From assembly GCF_000024505.1 (NCBI RefSeq), contig NC_013532.1:124001-188000 (forward strand): DNA of 64,000 nucleotides, given 5' to 3'. Position 1 is the stretch's first letter. Each line of letters opens with the position of its first letter. Made by a program: the position numbers and the translations under genes. This stretch comes from Anaplasma centrale str. Israel (GTDB taxonomy: Bacteria; Pseudomonadota; Alphaproteobacteria; Rickettsiales; Anaplasmataceae). The notes beneath the pieces are model-generated. The model had not been told where the DNA came from. It did not search any database and saw only the letters and a program-made list of their open reading frames with translations. Below, in pieces: positions 33,933 through 43,230 of the stretch.

Positions 33933-36482
33933 ATGGCGAGCTTTGTGGTTGTGGATGCGTATGGGTTTCTCTTCCGCGCATATTATGCCCTCCCGCAATT
34001 GCACACCTCTCAAGGTGCGCCCATAGGCGGCGTGTACGGATTTATCAATATTCTCTTGAAACATCTTATGGAGCACGACGCAGACTATCTGGCAGTTGTT
34101 TTTGACACTGGGTCAAAAAATTTTCGCCATGCCATGTATCCGCAATACAAGATGAATCGTCCAAGATTACCTGAGGATCTACTTCGGCAATTCTCGCCAC
34201 TGCGCGAAGCAGTAAGCGCACTAGGCATTGCCAGCGAAGAGGTGCAGAATTTTGAGGCAGATGACGTGATTGCTACGCTGAGCACGAAATATGCATCGCA
34301 GGATGTTCAGGTGCGAATAGTTACCGCAGACAAAGATTTGCTGCAACTTATTGGGGAACACGTGCAGGTTTTTGATCCTATAAGGAATAGGTACCTGACT
34401 AACGAATACGTTGTGGACAAGTTTGGCGTGACTCCAGACAGGCTGCTGGACGTGCTCGCTCTAACTGGAGATACTTCCGACAACATCCCTGGCGTGCCAA
34501 GCATTGGTGTGAAAACTGCTGCGAAGCTTGTCAACCAATTTGGATCTTTGGATAACGTTTTGAATTGCGCTGAGCAAGTTGAGCAAAAAAAATGTCGAGA
34601 AATGCTTATACAGCACGCAGATCAGGCCACACTCTCGAGAGATTTGGTGTCTTTACAGCGGACAGTCGAGTTTGATGGGGATCTGGACAAGTATGCCAAG
34701 AGACCGCCTGACACGGAACGATTGCTAGCGTTCTTAGAAAAATACGAGCTAGGTTCTTTGCGAGGGAAGATAGAACAGTGTTACCAAGTCTCCTTTAAGT
34801 CTTCTGAGAGGCAAGACGCAGGAGAACTGCCAGAATCTCAAACCGAGGATCCAGTGGCATTCTTGCACAAATGCGAGAGCATCGGGGTACTGGCTTTCTA
34901 TGCAAAAATTGCAGATGAAACCATCAACGAGCTATCAGTTGCCTACGATAGAGAGCATGCACTTACCATACGCAAGGAAGAAGTGCAAAATTTTATGGAG
35001 GTTGCCAAGCAGATTTTGGCTTCGGATTCTGTGCTGAAAGTTGTGCACGATGCGAAGTTGATTATGCAGCATTTCCCGGATTTAGGAGTATTTGATGATG
35101 TTATGTTGATGTCTTACAGCTTGGATGCCAGTAGTCACGACCACAGTTTGACGGGCATGACCTACCGTTACTTGCATCAAAAATTTCCGGCCAAGATGGC
35201 ATGTGCTCTTGTGCAATTGCATTCGGTAATGAGGGAAAAACTGCTTTCAGATAGGCTGTTCACTGTTTATTATCAGCTTGAGAGGCCACTTGTACGCGTT
35301 CTCTACGAGATGCAAGAAGTTGGCATTGAAGTGGACACGGAGATTTTGAAGCAACTTTCGCGCGATTTTCACGGTTCTATACGCTCGCTGGAAAGGGAGA
35401 TATATGGTCTTGCTGGGTGCAAGTTCAATGTTGCATCTGCTAGACAGCTGGGGAAGCTTCTGTTCGAGCGTATGGGGCTTAGCAGCAGCACAAAGAAAAT
35501 GCCTTCCGGTTCCTATTCTACGAATGCTGAGGTACTGACAGAACTCGCCGCAGAGGGGGTAGAAATTGCGGACAAAGTGCTCAAATGGCGGCACTTCTCC
35601 AAGCTTAAGAGCACTTACGTTGATGCCTTACTAAGGCAGGTAGAGACTGGCACTGAACGGGTGCACACCAGCTATTCCATGGTCGCCACCGCGACTGGTA
35701 GAATAAGTTCAAGTAATCCAAACTTGCAGAATATACCTATCAGGAGCAAAGAAGGTACCGAGATAAGAAAAGCATTCGTGGCGCGCGAAGGCCATAAACT
35801 AGTGTCTGCAGATTACTCGCAAATGGAGCTAAAAATCATGGCTCACATTGCCGGAGTGCAGGCCTTCAGGGATGCTTTTGCCGAGGGGAAAGACATTCAT
35901 CAGGTAACAGCTCAGCAGATTTTTGGTGATGACGTTACGGACCCGGAACTCAGGAGGAGAGCGAAATCTATAAATTTCGGAATCATATACGGTATGAGTC
36001 CGTTTGGTCTGGCAAAGAATGTTGGCATTACCAGACAGGAGGCCACCCAGTATGTAGAGCAGTATTTTCGCTCCTATCCCGAGATCAAAAACTACATGGA
36101 GGCGATCAAGGCCTATGCAAGGAAGTACGGGTATACCAGAACGGCTTTTGGTAGGAAGTGTTACGTTCCTGGCATAAACAGCGCGCAGCACGCAATTAGA
36201 GGTTTCGCGGAGCGTGCCGCAATTAACGCTCCAATACAAGGTACGGCTGCGGACGTCGTCAAAAAAGCCATGATAAATTTGCGCGATAAACTTGAAGTTG
36301 GCACGATCATTTTGCAAGTACACGATGAACTATTGGTAGAAGTGCCCGAAAGCCATGTAGACAACGTCGCACAGTTGATGAAAGAAGTAATGGAAGGCGT
36401 TGCGAGTTTTTCTGTACCACTCAGAGTTGATATCGGGGTCGGCAATAGTTGGGGCAGTATGGCAAAGCTAGAATCGGTATAG
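33933..36482 (+). CDS. polA: DNA polymerase I (proofreading site apparently lost)
   Basis: 849 residues from ATG 33933 (MASFVVVDAYGFLFRAYYAL). It fills gaps and removes RNA primers. The N-terminal 5' nuclease is intact (DDVIATL; TADKDLLQL; LTGDTSDNIPGVPSIG near residue 180). The polymerase domain has motif A VSADYSQMELKIMAHIAG, motif B RRAKSINFGIIYG and motif C QVHDELLVEVPE. The 3'-5' exonuclease domain remains in length. Its first motif, DTE in E. coli (FAFDTET), reads FAFYAKI, or strictly LAFYAKIAD, so both metal ligands are gone. I infer no proofreading, as in some other bacterial PolA proteins. rpe, mlaE and mlaF follow on the same strand. Confidence 0.96.
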   Translation: MASFVVVDAYGFLFRAYYALPQLHTSQGAPIGGVYGFINILLKHLMEHDADYLAVVFDTGSKNFRHAMYPQYKMNRPRLPEDLLRQFSPLREAVSALGIASEEVQNFEADDVIATLSTKYASQDVQVRIVTADKDLLQLIGEHVQVFDPIRNRYLTNEYVVDKFGVTPDRLLDVLALTGDTSDNIPGVPSIGVKTAAKLVNQFGSLDNVLNCAEQVEQKKCREMLIQHADQATLSRDLVSLQRTVEFDGDLDKYAKRPPDTERLLAFLEKYELGSLRGKIEQCYQVSFKSSERQDAGELPESQTEDPVAFLHKCESIGVLAFYAKIADETINELSVAYDREHALTIRKEEVQNFMEVAKQILASDSVLKVVHDAKLIMQHFPDLGVFDDVMLMSYSLDASSHDHSLTGMTYRYLHQKFPAKMACALVQLHSVMREKLLSDRLFTVYYQLERPLVRVLYEMQEVGIEVDTEILKQLSRDFHGSIRSLEREIYGLAGCKFNVASARQLGKLLFERMGLSSSTKKMPSGSYSTNAEVLTELAAEGVEIADKVLKWRHFSKLKSTYVDALLRQVETGTERVHTSYSMVATATGRISSSNPNLQNIPIRSKEGTEIRKAFVAREGHKLVSADYSQMELKIMAHIAGVQAFRDAFAEGKDIHQVTAQQIFGDDVTDPELRRRAKSINFGIIYGMSPFGLAKNVGITRQEATQYVEQYFRSYPEIKNYMEAIKAYARKYGYTRTAFGRKCYVPGINSAQHAIRGFAERAAINAPIQGTAADVVKKAMINLRDKLEVGTIILQVHDELLVEVPESHVDNVAQLMKEVMEGVASFSVPLRVDIGVGNSWGSMAKLESV

Positions 36483-36693
36483 AAGGGACGGCAGGCGCGC
36501 ATACACTGTTGGCAGCTACGTGTTAGCTGTTGGTTTGTATTCTGCACCTGATTTGTTCGGGTTACATCTTGAAAGACAAGCCCTAAAAGCTATAATGCGC
36601 GAGGGTCGTATTTGTTGGTTTGTTGTCTTGTTGGCTAAGAAAGAAGATTTTTGTAAAACTCCTGGCAGTGGTGGGCACGAGGCCGCCAAGGGC

Positions 36694-37338
36694 GTGGTCG
36701 TCTCCGCTTCTATGCTTTCTGCGGATTTTACGAACCTGAGCGCCTCGATTGCTGCGGTGGAGACTGCTGGGGCTGACTGGCTACATATCGACGTTATGGA
36801 TGGATGCTTTGTACCCAACCTGACTATGGGTCCTATAATCATTGCTGGCATCAGACAGTGTACCCGCTTGGTGTTGGACGTGCACTTGATGGTTAGAACG
36901 CCAGCGCTTCATTTGCGAAGCGTAATAGACGCTGGGGCCGATATAGTCACTGTGCATGCGGAGTCAGACGTACACCTTTACCGGTTTGTAAGAGAAGCAA
37001 AATCCTACGGGAAAAAAGTTGGAGTGTCTCTGGTTCCAAAAACCCACCACAGCGTCCTGGAATACGTAATACACGAACTGGACCTTGTGCTTGTGATGTC
37101 CGTGGATCCGGGGTTTGGCGGTCAAGAGTTCCTTGTGTCCCAGCTGCGCAAGATAGAAAAAATCCGCGCAATGGTAGAGCAGTATTCCCTGCCGACCAAA
37201 ATCTCTGTGGATGGAGGCGTAACCACAGAAAATGTCGGGTCTATTATCGGTGCAGGAGCTGATGTGGTAGTGGTTGGTACATCGCTTTTCAAATCTGCTA
37301 ACATGTGTAAAGTGGTGCAGACCCTGAAGTCGTTTTAG
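36694..37338 (+). CDS. rpe: Ribulose-phosphate 3-epimerase
   Basis: 214 residues from GTG 36694, which gives the family N-terminus (SASMLSADFTNL, compare SPSILSADF). A longer frame upstream starts with a non-family extension. The TIM-barrel marks are DWLHIDVMDGCFVPNLTMGP near residue 35, LDVHLMV, VTVHAE, VMSVDPGFGGQ and ISVDGGVT, with metal and catalytic residues (HID, MDG, DGG) in place. The enzyme interconverts ribulose- and xylulose-5-phosphate in the nonoxidative pentose phosphate pathway. It sits 18 bases before mlaE. Confidence 0.94.
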   Translation: MVVSASMLSADFTNLSASIAAVETAGADWLHIDVMDGCFVPNLTMGPIIIAGIRQCTRLVLDVHLMVRTPALHLRSVIDAGADIVTVHAESDVHLYRFVREAKSYGKKVGVSLVPKTHHSVLEYVIHELDLVLVMSVDPGFGGQEFLVSQLRKIEKIRAMVEQYSLPTKISVDGGVTTENVGSIIGAGADVVVVGTSLFKSANMCKVVQTLKSF

Positions 37339-37356
37339 CAATGCTGTGAGGTAAGG

Positions 37357-38136
37357 TTGAACGCTATCGTAGCAATTTTTGCCGCCATTGGCCGGTACTT
37401 TATTGGGCTGATCATTCCGGTAGGAAGGATGTCAGTTTTTTGTGCGCAGTCTGTGATGCGAGGCATTCTCCCACCCTACTACTTCCCGATAGCAGCAAGG
37501 CAATTTTTTGAGATGTGGTTCTTCTCTCTTCCCATCGTTGGGATGACCGCACTGTTTACCGGTGGTGCGCTGGTGTTGCAAGATACCTTGGTTGGTGGCG
37601 GTAAGGTTGCGGCCCACTTCATGGCGGGCATAGTAACCGTTGCCACGGTGCGGGAACTTGGCCCGGTTTTGATAGGGTTGATTGTTGCAGGGAGAGTAGG
37701 TGCTGCGGTTGCTGCAGAAATAGGAACGATGCGCATCACTGAGCAGATTGATGCTCTGGATACTCTTGAGGCCAACCCCTTCCAGTATCTAGTAATGCCT
37801 CGAGTTATTGCCCTCATGATTGCAATGCCCGTGCTTATCGTATACACGGACTTTTTAGGGATATTCGGTGGGTACGCGGTTGGTACGTTGGGTTTGGGTT
37901 ACGATTCAAACGAGTACCTTGGCGGCGTCGCTGAATTCTTACACTTCAAAGATGTTGCTGAAGGTTTGGTCAAGGCAGTGTCTTTTGGCTTTGTAATTTC
38001 ACTTGTAGGGTGTTATAGCGGGTATTATTGCAGTGGAGGGGCCAGGGGGGTTGGTGTCGCGACTACCAACACTGTTGTTGCATCTTCTATGCTCATTGTA
38101 TTACTTAACTATGTAATTACAGTTTTTTACGCGTAG
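37357..38136 (+). CDS. mlaE: Phospholipid-transport ABC permease (MlaE family)
   Basis: 259 residues from a TTG with AGGTAAGG upstream; five to six membrane segments. MlaE is the permease of the Mla pathway that moves phospholipids between outer and inner membranes. Family marks are FSLPIVGMTALFTGGALVLQ near residue 50, the cytoplasmic RELGPVLIGLIVAGRVGAAV with the EIGTMRITEQIDAL coupling helix, and the C-terminal CYSGYYCSGGARGVG. mlaF follows four bases later. The pair plausibly controls outer-membrane lipid composition in an organism that is reported to lack LPS. Confidence 0.93.
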   Translation: MNAIVAIFAAIGRYFIGLIIPVGRMSVFCAQSVMRGILPPYYFPIAARQFFEMWFFSLPIVGMTALFTGGALVLQDTLVGGGKVAAHFMAGIVTVATVRELGPVLIGLIVAGRVGAAVAAEIGTMRITEQIDALDTLEANPFQYLVMPRVIALMIAMPVLIVYTDFLGIFGGYAVGTLGLGYDSNEYLGGVAEFLHFKDVAEGLVKAVSFGFVISLVGCYSGYYCSGGARGVGVATTNTVVASSMLIVLLNYVITVFYA

Positions 38137-38140
38137 TCTC

Positions 38141-38860
38141 ATGTATGCTGTATCCATATCTGATTTGCACATGTCCTTCCGCGATAAAAAGGTGCTCCAA
38201 GGTGTTGACCTCAGCATCCCGTGGGGGGAATCTCTAGTAATTCTGGGGGAGTCTGGTAGTGGGAAGTCGGTGCTGACTAAGATAGTGCTGGGGCTCATAG
38301 CACCCACCTCTGGTAGCGTAATAGTGGATGGAGTAGACGTGGCCCACGATCGGCAGAACACAAAGAAGTTTAGTGTCCTATTCCAGAACTGCGCCCTGTT
38401 TGATAGCCTGACTGTGTGGGAAAATGTGGTTTTTAATTTTCGTAAGAGGCTAGGCATTAGCTGTAATCAAGCTAAGGAGCTAGCGCAGTCTGGCCTGGAA
38501 ATGGTAGGCCTGGATGCCAGCGTTATGGACGTTTATCCCGTGGCACTTTCGGGGGGCATGAAAAAAAGAGTTGCGCTTGCCCGCGCGATAATCGGCAGGC
38601 CGAAGATCATGATTTTGGATGAACCAACCTCTGGACTAGATCCGATAATGTCTGATGTGGTCAGTGATATCATCATGCAATGTCATGCGGAACTCAAGCT
38701 GACTATTATCACAATAACACACGACATAGATAGCGCCTTCAAAATAGCAGACAAGATTGCAGTGCTGAAGGAGGGCAGAATCATTGCATGTGAGACGGTA
38801 GATAACATCAGAGACAGCAAAGATCCCTATGTGATAAAGTTCATGAGGCTTGCCTCCTAA
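38141..38860 (+). CDS. mlaF: Phospholipid-transport ABC ATPase (MlaF family)
   Basis: 239 residues, translated from an ATG four bases after mlaE. It is the ATPase that powers MlaE. It has Walker A LGESGSGKSVLTKIVLGL near residue 35, Q-loop FQNCALFDSLT, signature ALSGGMKKRVALARAIIGRP near residue 136, Walker B IMILDEPTSGLDP, and the switch His in ITITHD. The FQxxALFDSLTVWENV string is typical of MlaF. Substrate-binding MlaD is not seen nearby. Confidence 0.94.
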   Translation: MYAVSISDLHMSFRDKKVLQGVDLSIPWGESLVILGESGSGKSVLTKIVLGLIAPTSGSVIVDGVDVAHDRQNTKKFSVLFQNCALFDSLTVWENVVFNFRKRLGISCNQAKELAQSGLEMVGLDASVMDVYPVALSGGMKKRVALARAIIGRPKIMILDEPTSGLDPIMSDVVSDIIMQCHAELKLTIITITHDIDSAFKIADKIAVLKEGRIIACETVDNIRDSKDPYVIKFMRLAS

Positions 38861-39018
38861 GCGGGCGAAGTTATATATTGCGCCCGGCCGGGGCCGCAGG
38901 GACCGGCGCGTATTCCAGAATATTTTGTTGGTAGGTGGCGCACTTGGCGTAGTATACTCCTCTGGGCGCCCTGTGTTAGCACCGGGAGCCTGTAGGCGCA
39001 ATTGTGGGTCCTTTATAA

Positions 39019-41133
39019 ATGTGGAATGCTGAAGACATGGACGGGCAGTCTCCCGCTTTTGTGCGTACGTTGGCGGACATGCCAGTTGAGGAGATGTTAT
39101 CACGCAACGGTGACGCCCACCCGCTCTCTGTGCTAATGGATGCCATGTTACCTAGTTCTCAGGGACATGGGGTGTTGAGTGATTTGTGGGGAATGCTATG
39201 CTCAACATTCGCTGGTGGCCGATATGGGGCCACAAAACCTGATGGTTCTGAGAATTCTGGGAATGAGCGTGCGCAGCGGCAACCAATGCGGAGTTCGCCT
39301 GTAAAATCCGGAAGCACACACACTGGTGCGGAAGATCCCGTGTTGAGGAGAGATCGTCGTATTCCTGCAGTTATAGAATGCATAGGGATAGTGGCAGATA
39401 AGATCGAACAGGCGCGCTTAGCATCAATGAGAAAGGGGAGAGTTACTCATGCGACATTTGTGAGTAGCGTCGAGAAATTTTTGCAACAGGAACATGGCTG
39501 TACCCGCAGGTGTAGTGACGGTGTTACAGAAGTTCGGAGAAGTTTCATCTACATGTTATGCCTGCAGTACCTAATGAGTACAGGCAATGTGGAAAGGCAA
39601 GATCTCATATTCAGGCTTGTGAAGACGTTCCTATTGAGGTTCTCGAGGTATGCACTGGACACCCGCGGTGCGCGGGCAATTCACTATGCTCTATCACTGT
39701 GCGGCGGCAAGCAAGAAGAGGAGTTCATACACCAAATCATACGCCCACTAATTGCACTGGAGGCTCGACGCTTCCGAACAGAGTGCACTGATATCTCTTT
39801 TGTGGATACACTAAAGGATAAAGAGGGCAATGGTCCGCTGCATTATGCGCTTAGCTCAGTATACTGCTCTGAAAGTGCAATAAGATACGTGCTCCTACAC
39901 CTTGATCGCATCAGCACGCCGGGGGACCCTGCACTGCTGCACGAGTTTCTTGCTGGCATACCCTACTATGCACTTTTTTATTCGTTGAGTGAGAGTTGTG
40001 AGAGATCCAAGCTTGCGTTTAGACGGTCAAATGCGGAACTAAGGCACAATCTTGGTTGGTTGCAAGGCCATAGCGGCCCCCGTAACATAGACCTACATGC
40101 GGTTGCTGGCATGATAAGGAACCGAGTTGAAAATGCGAACGGCATTGCTGCAAGGGCAAGAATTTTCAACGCAAGATTTTGCAATATATTGCACATGTTG
40201 CGTGCTAAAGATACCAGGATCCGCAACGCTAATGTGCTGTTGCAGCATGAGGGATTTGCGCCCATTGAGGAGTTTTTTACTTACTGCAGGCGGAAACTAA
40301 GCCGCATACGCACCGAGTCGGATGTAGAATCTTGCCTCTTGGACGACATAATACGTGGACACTTGAGGGAGCTTTTCAGCTTTCGTAGGTGCGAGCGCAG
40401 CCGCATTGGCGCTGGAACAGCGGTTCACGAACTGGTGGAGTATGTTCTAAGCGACAACGCCTACGTAAGGCGGGTCAGCATATGTGCTGACTACACGCGC
40501 AGGTTATTCTGCGCCAATAGAGCGGAGAACAATACTGATGGGTGGGAATACGACACGTACACCATGGTGGTGAGCAGTTTTTTTGCTATGGTGTGTTCGA
40601 TGTGCAAGCTATCCTCGCGTGTTTTTACTGACCACGCGGAAGTATGTAGCAGTTTTTTAGAGGCAAAGCGCGGTTACGCTCGGGAGCATCGAATGCTTGG
40701 GGTGTTCTGCTATTTTTTCCCCAGCGTAGGAAGCATTATATTCGTATGTGCACTTGCAGGTATTGTGACCAGTAGTGGGGCTCCGCTGCACACCAAAATG
40801 TGGCAAATTTTTGGCACTTTGTGGGCCACAATTTTGCTGTGTACAGTTTTATATACTTACTGTGCGCTGGAAAAAGCAGAGGTTGTGCGGAGAACGCGGG
40901 AACTCGAGCGCAACTTGGAAAACTATATACTTGGCATAATACGGTGCGGTGAAGATACACTAAAAAATGCGCAAGGTATGTATGCCGTGCCCGCGTTTGG
41001 TACAACATCGCGAATGTGCGACGCACCTGTTGCCACGAACACATCTTTACGTGCTGTTGTAGCGCCTTCCGGGGAAAGAGTTGTCAGCGTCGAGAGTGCA
41101 ACACGGAGGACTTGTGGGGTGTCTATGGCCTGA
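39019..41133 (+). CDS. Large hypothetical protein with ankyrin-like repeats and two membrane segments
   Basis: 704 residues from ATG 39019; a second Met follows six codons later. Two ankyrin-like units can be seen near residues 210 and 270 (DTRGARAIHYALSLC and DKEGNGPLHYALSSVYC), each with a Gly-x-x-x-[IL]-HYAL core. More degenerate repeats may exist between them. Near the C-terminus (residues 560-620) are two membrane segments (FCYFFPSVGSIIFVCALAGI; LWATILLCTVLYTYCALEK), then a charged coiled helix and an unstructured tail. Ankyrin proteins of Anaplasma include secreted effectors, but two membrane segments argue for an inner-membrane location. It follows mlaF at 158 bases. Confidence 0.8.
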   Translation: MWNAEDMDGQSPAFVRTLADMPVEEMLSRNGDAHPLSVLMDAMLPSSQGHGVLSDLWGMLCSTFAGGRYGATKPDGSENSGNERAQRQPMRSSPVKSGSTHTGAEDPVLRRDRRIPAVIECIGIVADKIEQARLASMRKGRVTHATFVSSVEKFLQQEHGCTRRCSDGVTEVRRSFIYMLCLQYLMSTGNVERQDLIFRLVKTFLLRFSRYALDTRGARAIHYALSLCGGKQEEEFIHQIIRPLIALEARRFRTECTDISFVDTLKDKEGNGPLHYALSSVYCSESAIRYVLLHLDRISTPGDPALLHEFLAGIPYYALFYSLSESCERSKLAFRRSNAELRHNLGWLQGHSGPRNIDLHAVAGMIRNRVENANGIAARARIFNARFCNILHMLRAKDTRIRNANVLLQHEGFAPIEEFFTYCRRKLSRIRTESDVESCLLDDIIRGHLRELFSFRRCERSRIGAGTAVHELVEYVLSDNAYVRRVSICADYTRRLFCANRAENNTDGWEYDTYTMVVSSFFAMVCSMCKLSSRVFTDHAEVCSSFLEAKRGYAREHRMLGVFCYFFPSVGSIIFVCALAGIVTSSGAPLHTKMWQIFGTLWATILLCTVLYTYCALEKAEVVRRTRELERNLENYILGIIRCGEDTLKNAQGMYAVPAFGTTSRMCDAPVATNTSLRAVVAPSGERVVSVESATRRTCGVSMA

Positions 41134-41197
41134 TACACACCCTAGGACTGTCAACCCTACTGCTGAAGGCTCGGTGGTGGCGAGCAGGTGTGTGCCA

Positions 41198-42181
41198 CTA
41201 AAAGCGCCTCTGTAGCGCACTACGCAATAGCGCGCTTAGCTTGGATTTGTACTGTGAATCGGGAAATGGCTCCAGAAATTTGTGCGATGCGTCCACGTAT
41301 TCTGCGGCAAATGCTATGGCTTTCTGCGCAACGTTTAGGGATGATATGTAGGAATGCACTGATGCAACATCTGAGGGTCTACCGGCCAAGGCACCCCTTA
41401 ACATCTCTTTCCCGGCGTAATCCGCCTCTTCGTACGCCATGATCATAGGCAAAGTAACCTGGCCGTTGCTAAGATCCTGACCGGGCGTTTTCCCCCACTT
41501 CTCATGCTGTGCCGTGTAATCAAGTAAGTCATCCACGATTTGGAACGTTATGCCAAAATTGTGCCCGAAATTCTTCAACGCTTTTCGGTCATCAAATGAG
41601 CTTTCAGATAAAACACCGGCGGATTCACAAGTTGCGGAAAACAGGGCGGCAGTCTTTGCAGATATTATTTCTAAGTATTTCTCGCGCGTGATATCCAAAC
41701 TTTTGCTGTACACCATCTGCTGTATCTCTCCGGTAACTATTGTACAGGATGCCCTAGACAGTGTTGTAAGAAGCTCGAAATTACTGCATGACACCAGCCA
41801 CTGAAAGGCGGTGGCCAGGAGAAAGTCCCCCACCAAGACGCTGGCCTTGTTTCCCCATAGGCTGTTTGACGTCTTCGTGCCCCTGCGTGACTCGCTTTGG
41901 TCCACGACGTCATCATGCAACAAGGTTGCGCTGTGTATAAACTCTATTGCAGCTGCTATAAGTATCCTGCGCTCGTCTTGCAGTGCTAGCATCTTGCAAA
42001 CGGCAAGCAGCATGATTGGCCTTATGCGCTTGCCCCCAGAGAGCATGAGGTGGTTGATTATGTCAGTGATGTACGAGATATCACTATTGCTTGTTGTGAC
42101 TATAAGCCGCTCCATTTCCTCGAGGTCTTCCGACACCAGGTTTTTGAGATCAGCCAACGCTCTACTAAACGCATCTGGCAT
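41198..42181 (-). CDS. ispB: Polyprenyl diphosphate synthase
   Basis: 327 residues. It builds the long isoprenoid chain used for ubiquinone (and undecaprenyl-type carriers are related but use a different fold). First Asp-rich motif is LLHDDVVDQSESRRGTKT near residue 90, second is FQIVDDLLDYTA near residue 215. GGKRIRPIMLLAVCKM near residue 50 carries the conserved Lys-Arg, and GDFLLATAFQW follows. Product length cannot be read from sequence, so octaprenyl synthase is by family. It is nine bases after mraY on the same strand, likely in a glnA-mraY-ispB transcript. Confidence 0.93.
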   Translation of the reverse strand: MPDAFSRALADLKNLVSEDLEEMERLIVTTSNSDISYITDIINHLMLSGGKRIRPIMLLAVCKMLALQDERRILIAAAIEFIHSATLLHDDVVDQSESRRGTKTSNSLWGNKASVLVGDFLLATAFQWLVSCSNFELLTTLSRASCTIVTGEIQQMVYSKSLDITREKYLEIISAKTAALFSATCESAGVLSESSFDDRKALKNFGHNFGITFQIVDDLLDYTAQHEKWGKTPGQDLSNGQVTLPMIMAYEEADYAGKEMLRGALAGRPSDVASVHSYISSLNVAQKAIAFAAEYVDASHKFLEPFPDSQYKSKLSALLRSALQRRF

Positions 42182-42190
42182 ACTTTCCTG

Positions 42191-43219
42191 CTAACGATGA
42201 ACATAAATAATCACTGCGAGGGATATCACAAATGAGACCACAGCAATAACCCACGCTCTAGTCACTATAGTAGCCTCTTTTAGGCCTGCCTTTTCGAAGT
42301 GGTGATGTACAGGTGCTACTAGAAAAATTTTGCGCCCCTTTGTAAGCCTGCAATAAGCCACTTGTGCCATGGTAGAAAGCGCTTCTGCAACAAATACAGA
42401 GCCCGCGATTGCGTAGATCAACTCACACTTTAGCATTACACTCATGAGCCCTAGTGACGCTCCAATAGACAAGCTACCTAGGTCTCCCATGAATACCTTG
42501 GCTGGATGTGCGTTAAACCACAAAAAACTCAATGCGCTGCCCACGAGTGCCGCGCAGAATATTGGTATGTTCGCATTAGTCGCACCTATGGCTTCTGTGC
42601 CAAGCTGCAGCGACAGATGCCCTGTAATTCCCAAGGCTGTGGCGGAAGTCATAACCGGCACAATCGCGAGCCCGTCAAGCCCATCTGTCAGGTTTACAGA
42701 ATTTGATGATCCCACAACAACAATGTATGCAAAAGGCACATACACCCACCCCAGGTCTATCAGATCTTTGGAAAATATGTGCGTACTTGTGAAGTCACTG
42801 GAATTGTGCGAGAGAAAAATAAGCGCAGCAGATGTCATGAACAACTGGGCAAATAACTTTACCCCCAGGCCTACACCTTTAGTGTCTTGTTTGGTAAACT
42901 TCAAGTAATCATCCACTCCGCCAAGTATAGCGAAAGGTGCCAAGGTTGCCAGTATCACCCAGATGTCCTGACTGTGCAGATCACCAAATACTGCTGTGGA
43001 TAATACACATGGCAAGAGTATGATGATACCACCCATAGACGGCACACCTCTTTTCTGGGCAACATGTGCTGCGGGAAGACAGCCACGAATGGGATGCCTC
43101 CCTTTTTGAACATTTTGCAGTGCAACTATGATATAGGGTGCCATGGCGAACCCCAGAACTGCTGACAGCAAGAAGCTGCAAAAGTAAGATGGGAGAGCGC
43201 CTACTGCCGTGCTGAGCAC
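42191..43219 (-). CDS. mraY: Phospho-N-acetylmuramoyl-pentapeptide transferase MraY
   Basis: 342 residues with about ten membrane segments. It transfers phospho-MurNAc-pentapeptide to undecaprenyl phosphate, making lipid I. It shows the N-terminal [20 protein letters not shown] then VPSMGGIII (the MraY signature PTMGG), [16 protein letters not shown] (catalytic Asp pair), [25 protein letters not shown] and the C-terminal [12 protein letters not shown]. All catalytic blocks are kept, so the enzyme should be active. murJ and mrdA elsewhere in the window extend this pathway. Confidence 0.96.
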   Translation of the reverse strand: MLSTAVGALPSYFCSFLLSAVLGFAMAPYIIVALQNVQKGRHPIRGCLPAAHVAQKRGVPSMGGIIILLPCVLSTAVFGDLHSQDIWVILATLAPFAILGGVDDYLKFTKQDTKGVGLGVKLFAQLFMTSAALIFLSHNSSDFTSTHIFSKDLIDLGWVYVPFAYIVVVGSSNSVNLTDGLDGLAIVPVMTSATALGITGHLSLQLGTEAIGATNANIPIFCAALVGSALSFLWFNAHPAKVFMGDLGSLSIGASLGLMSVMLKCELIYAIAGSVFVAEALSTMAQVAYCRLTKGRKIFLVAPVHHHFEKAGLKEATIVTRAWVIAVVSFVISLAVIIYVHR

Positions 43220-43230
43220 AACCTTGCTTC

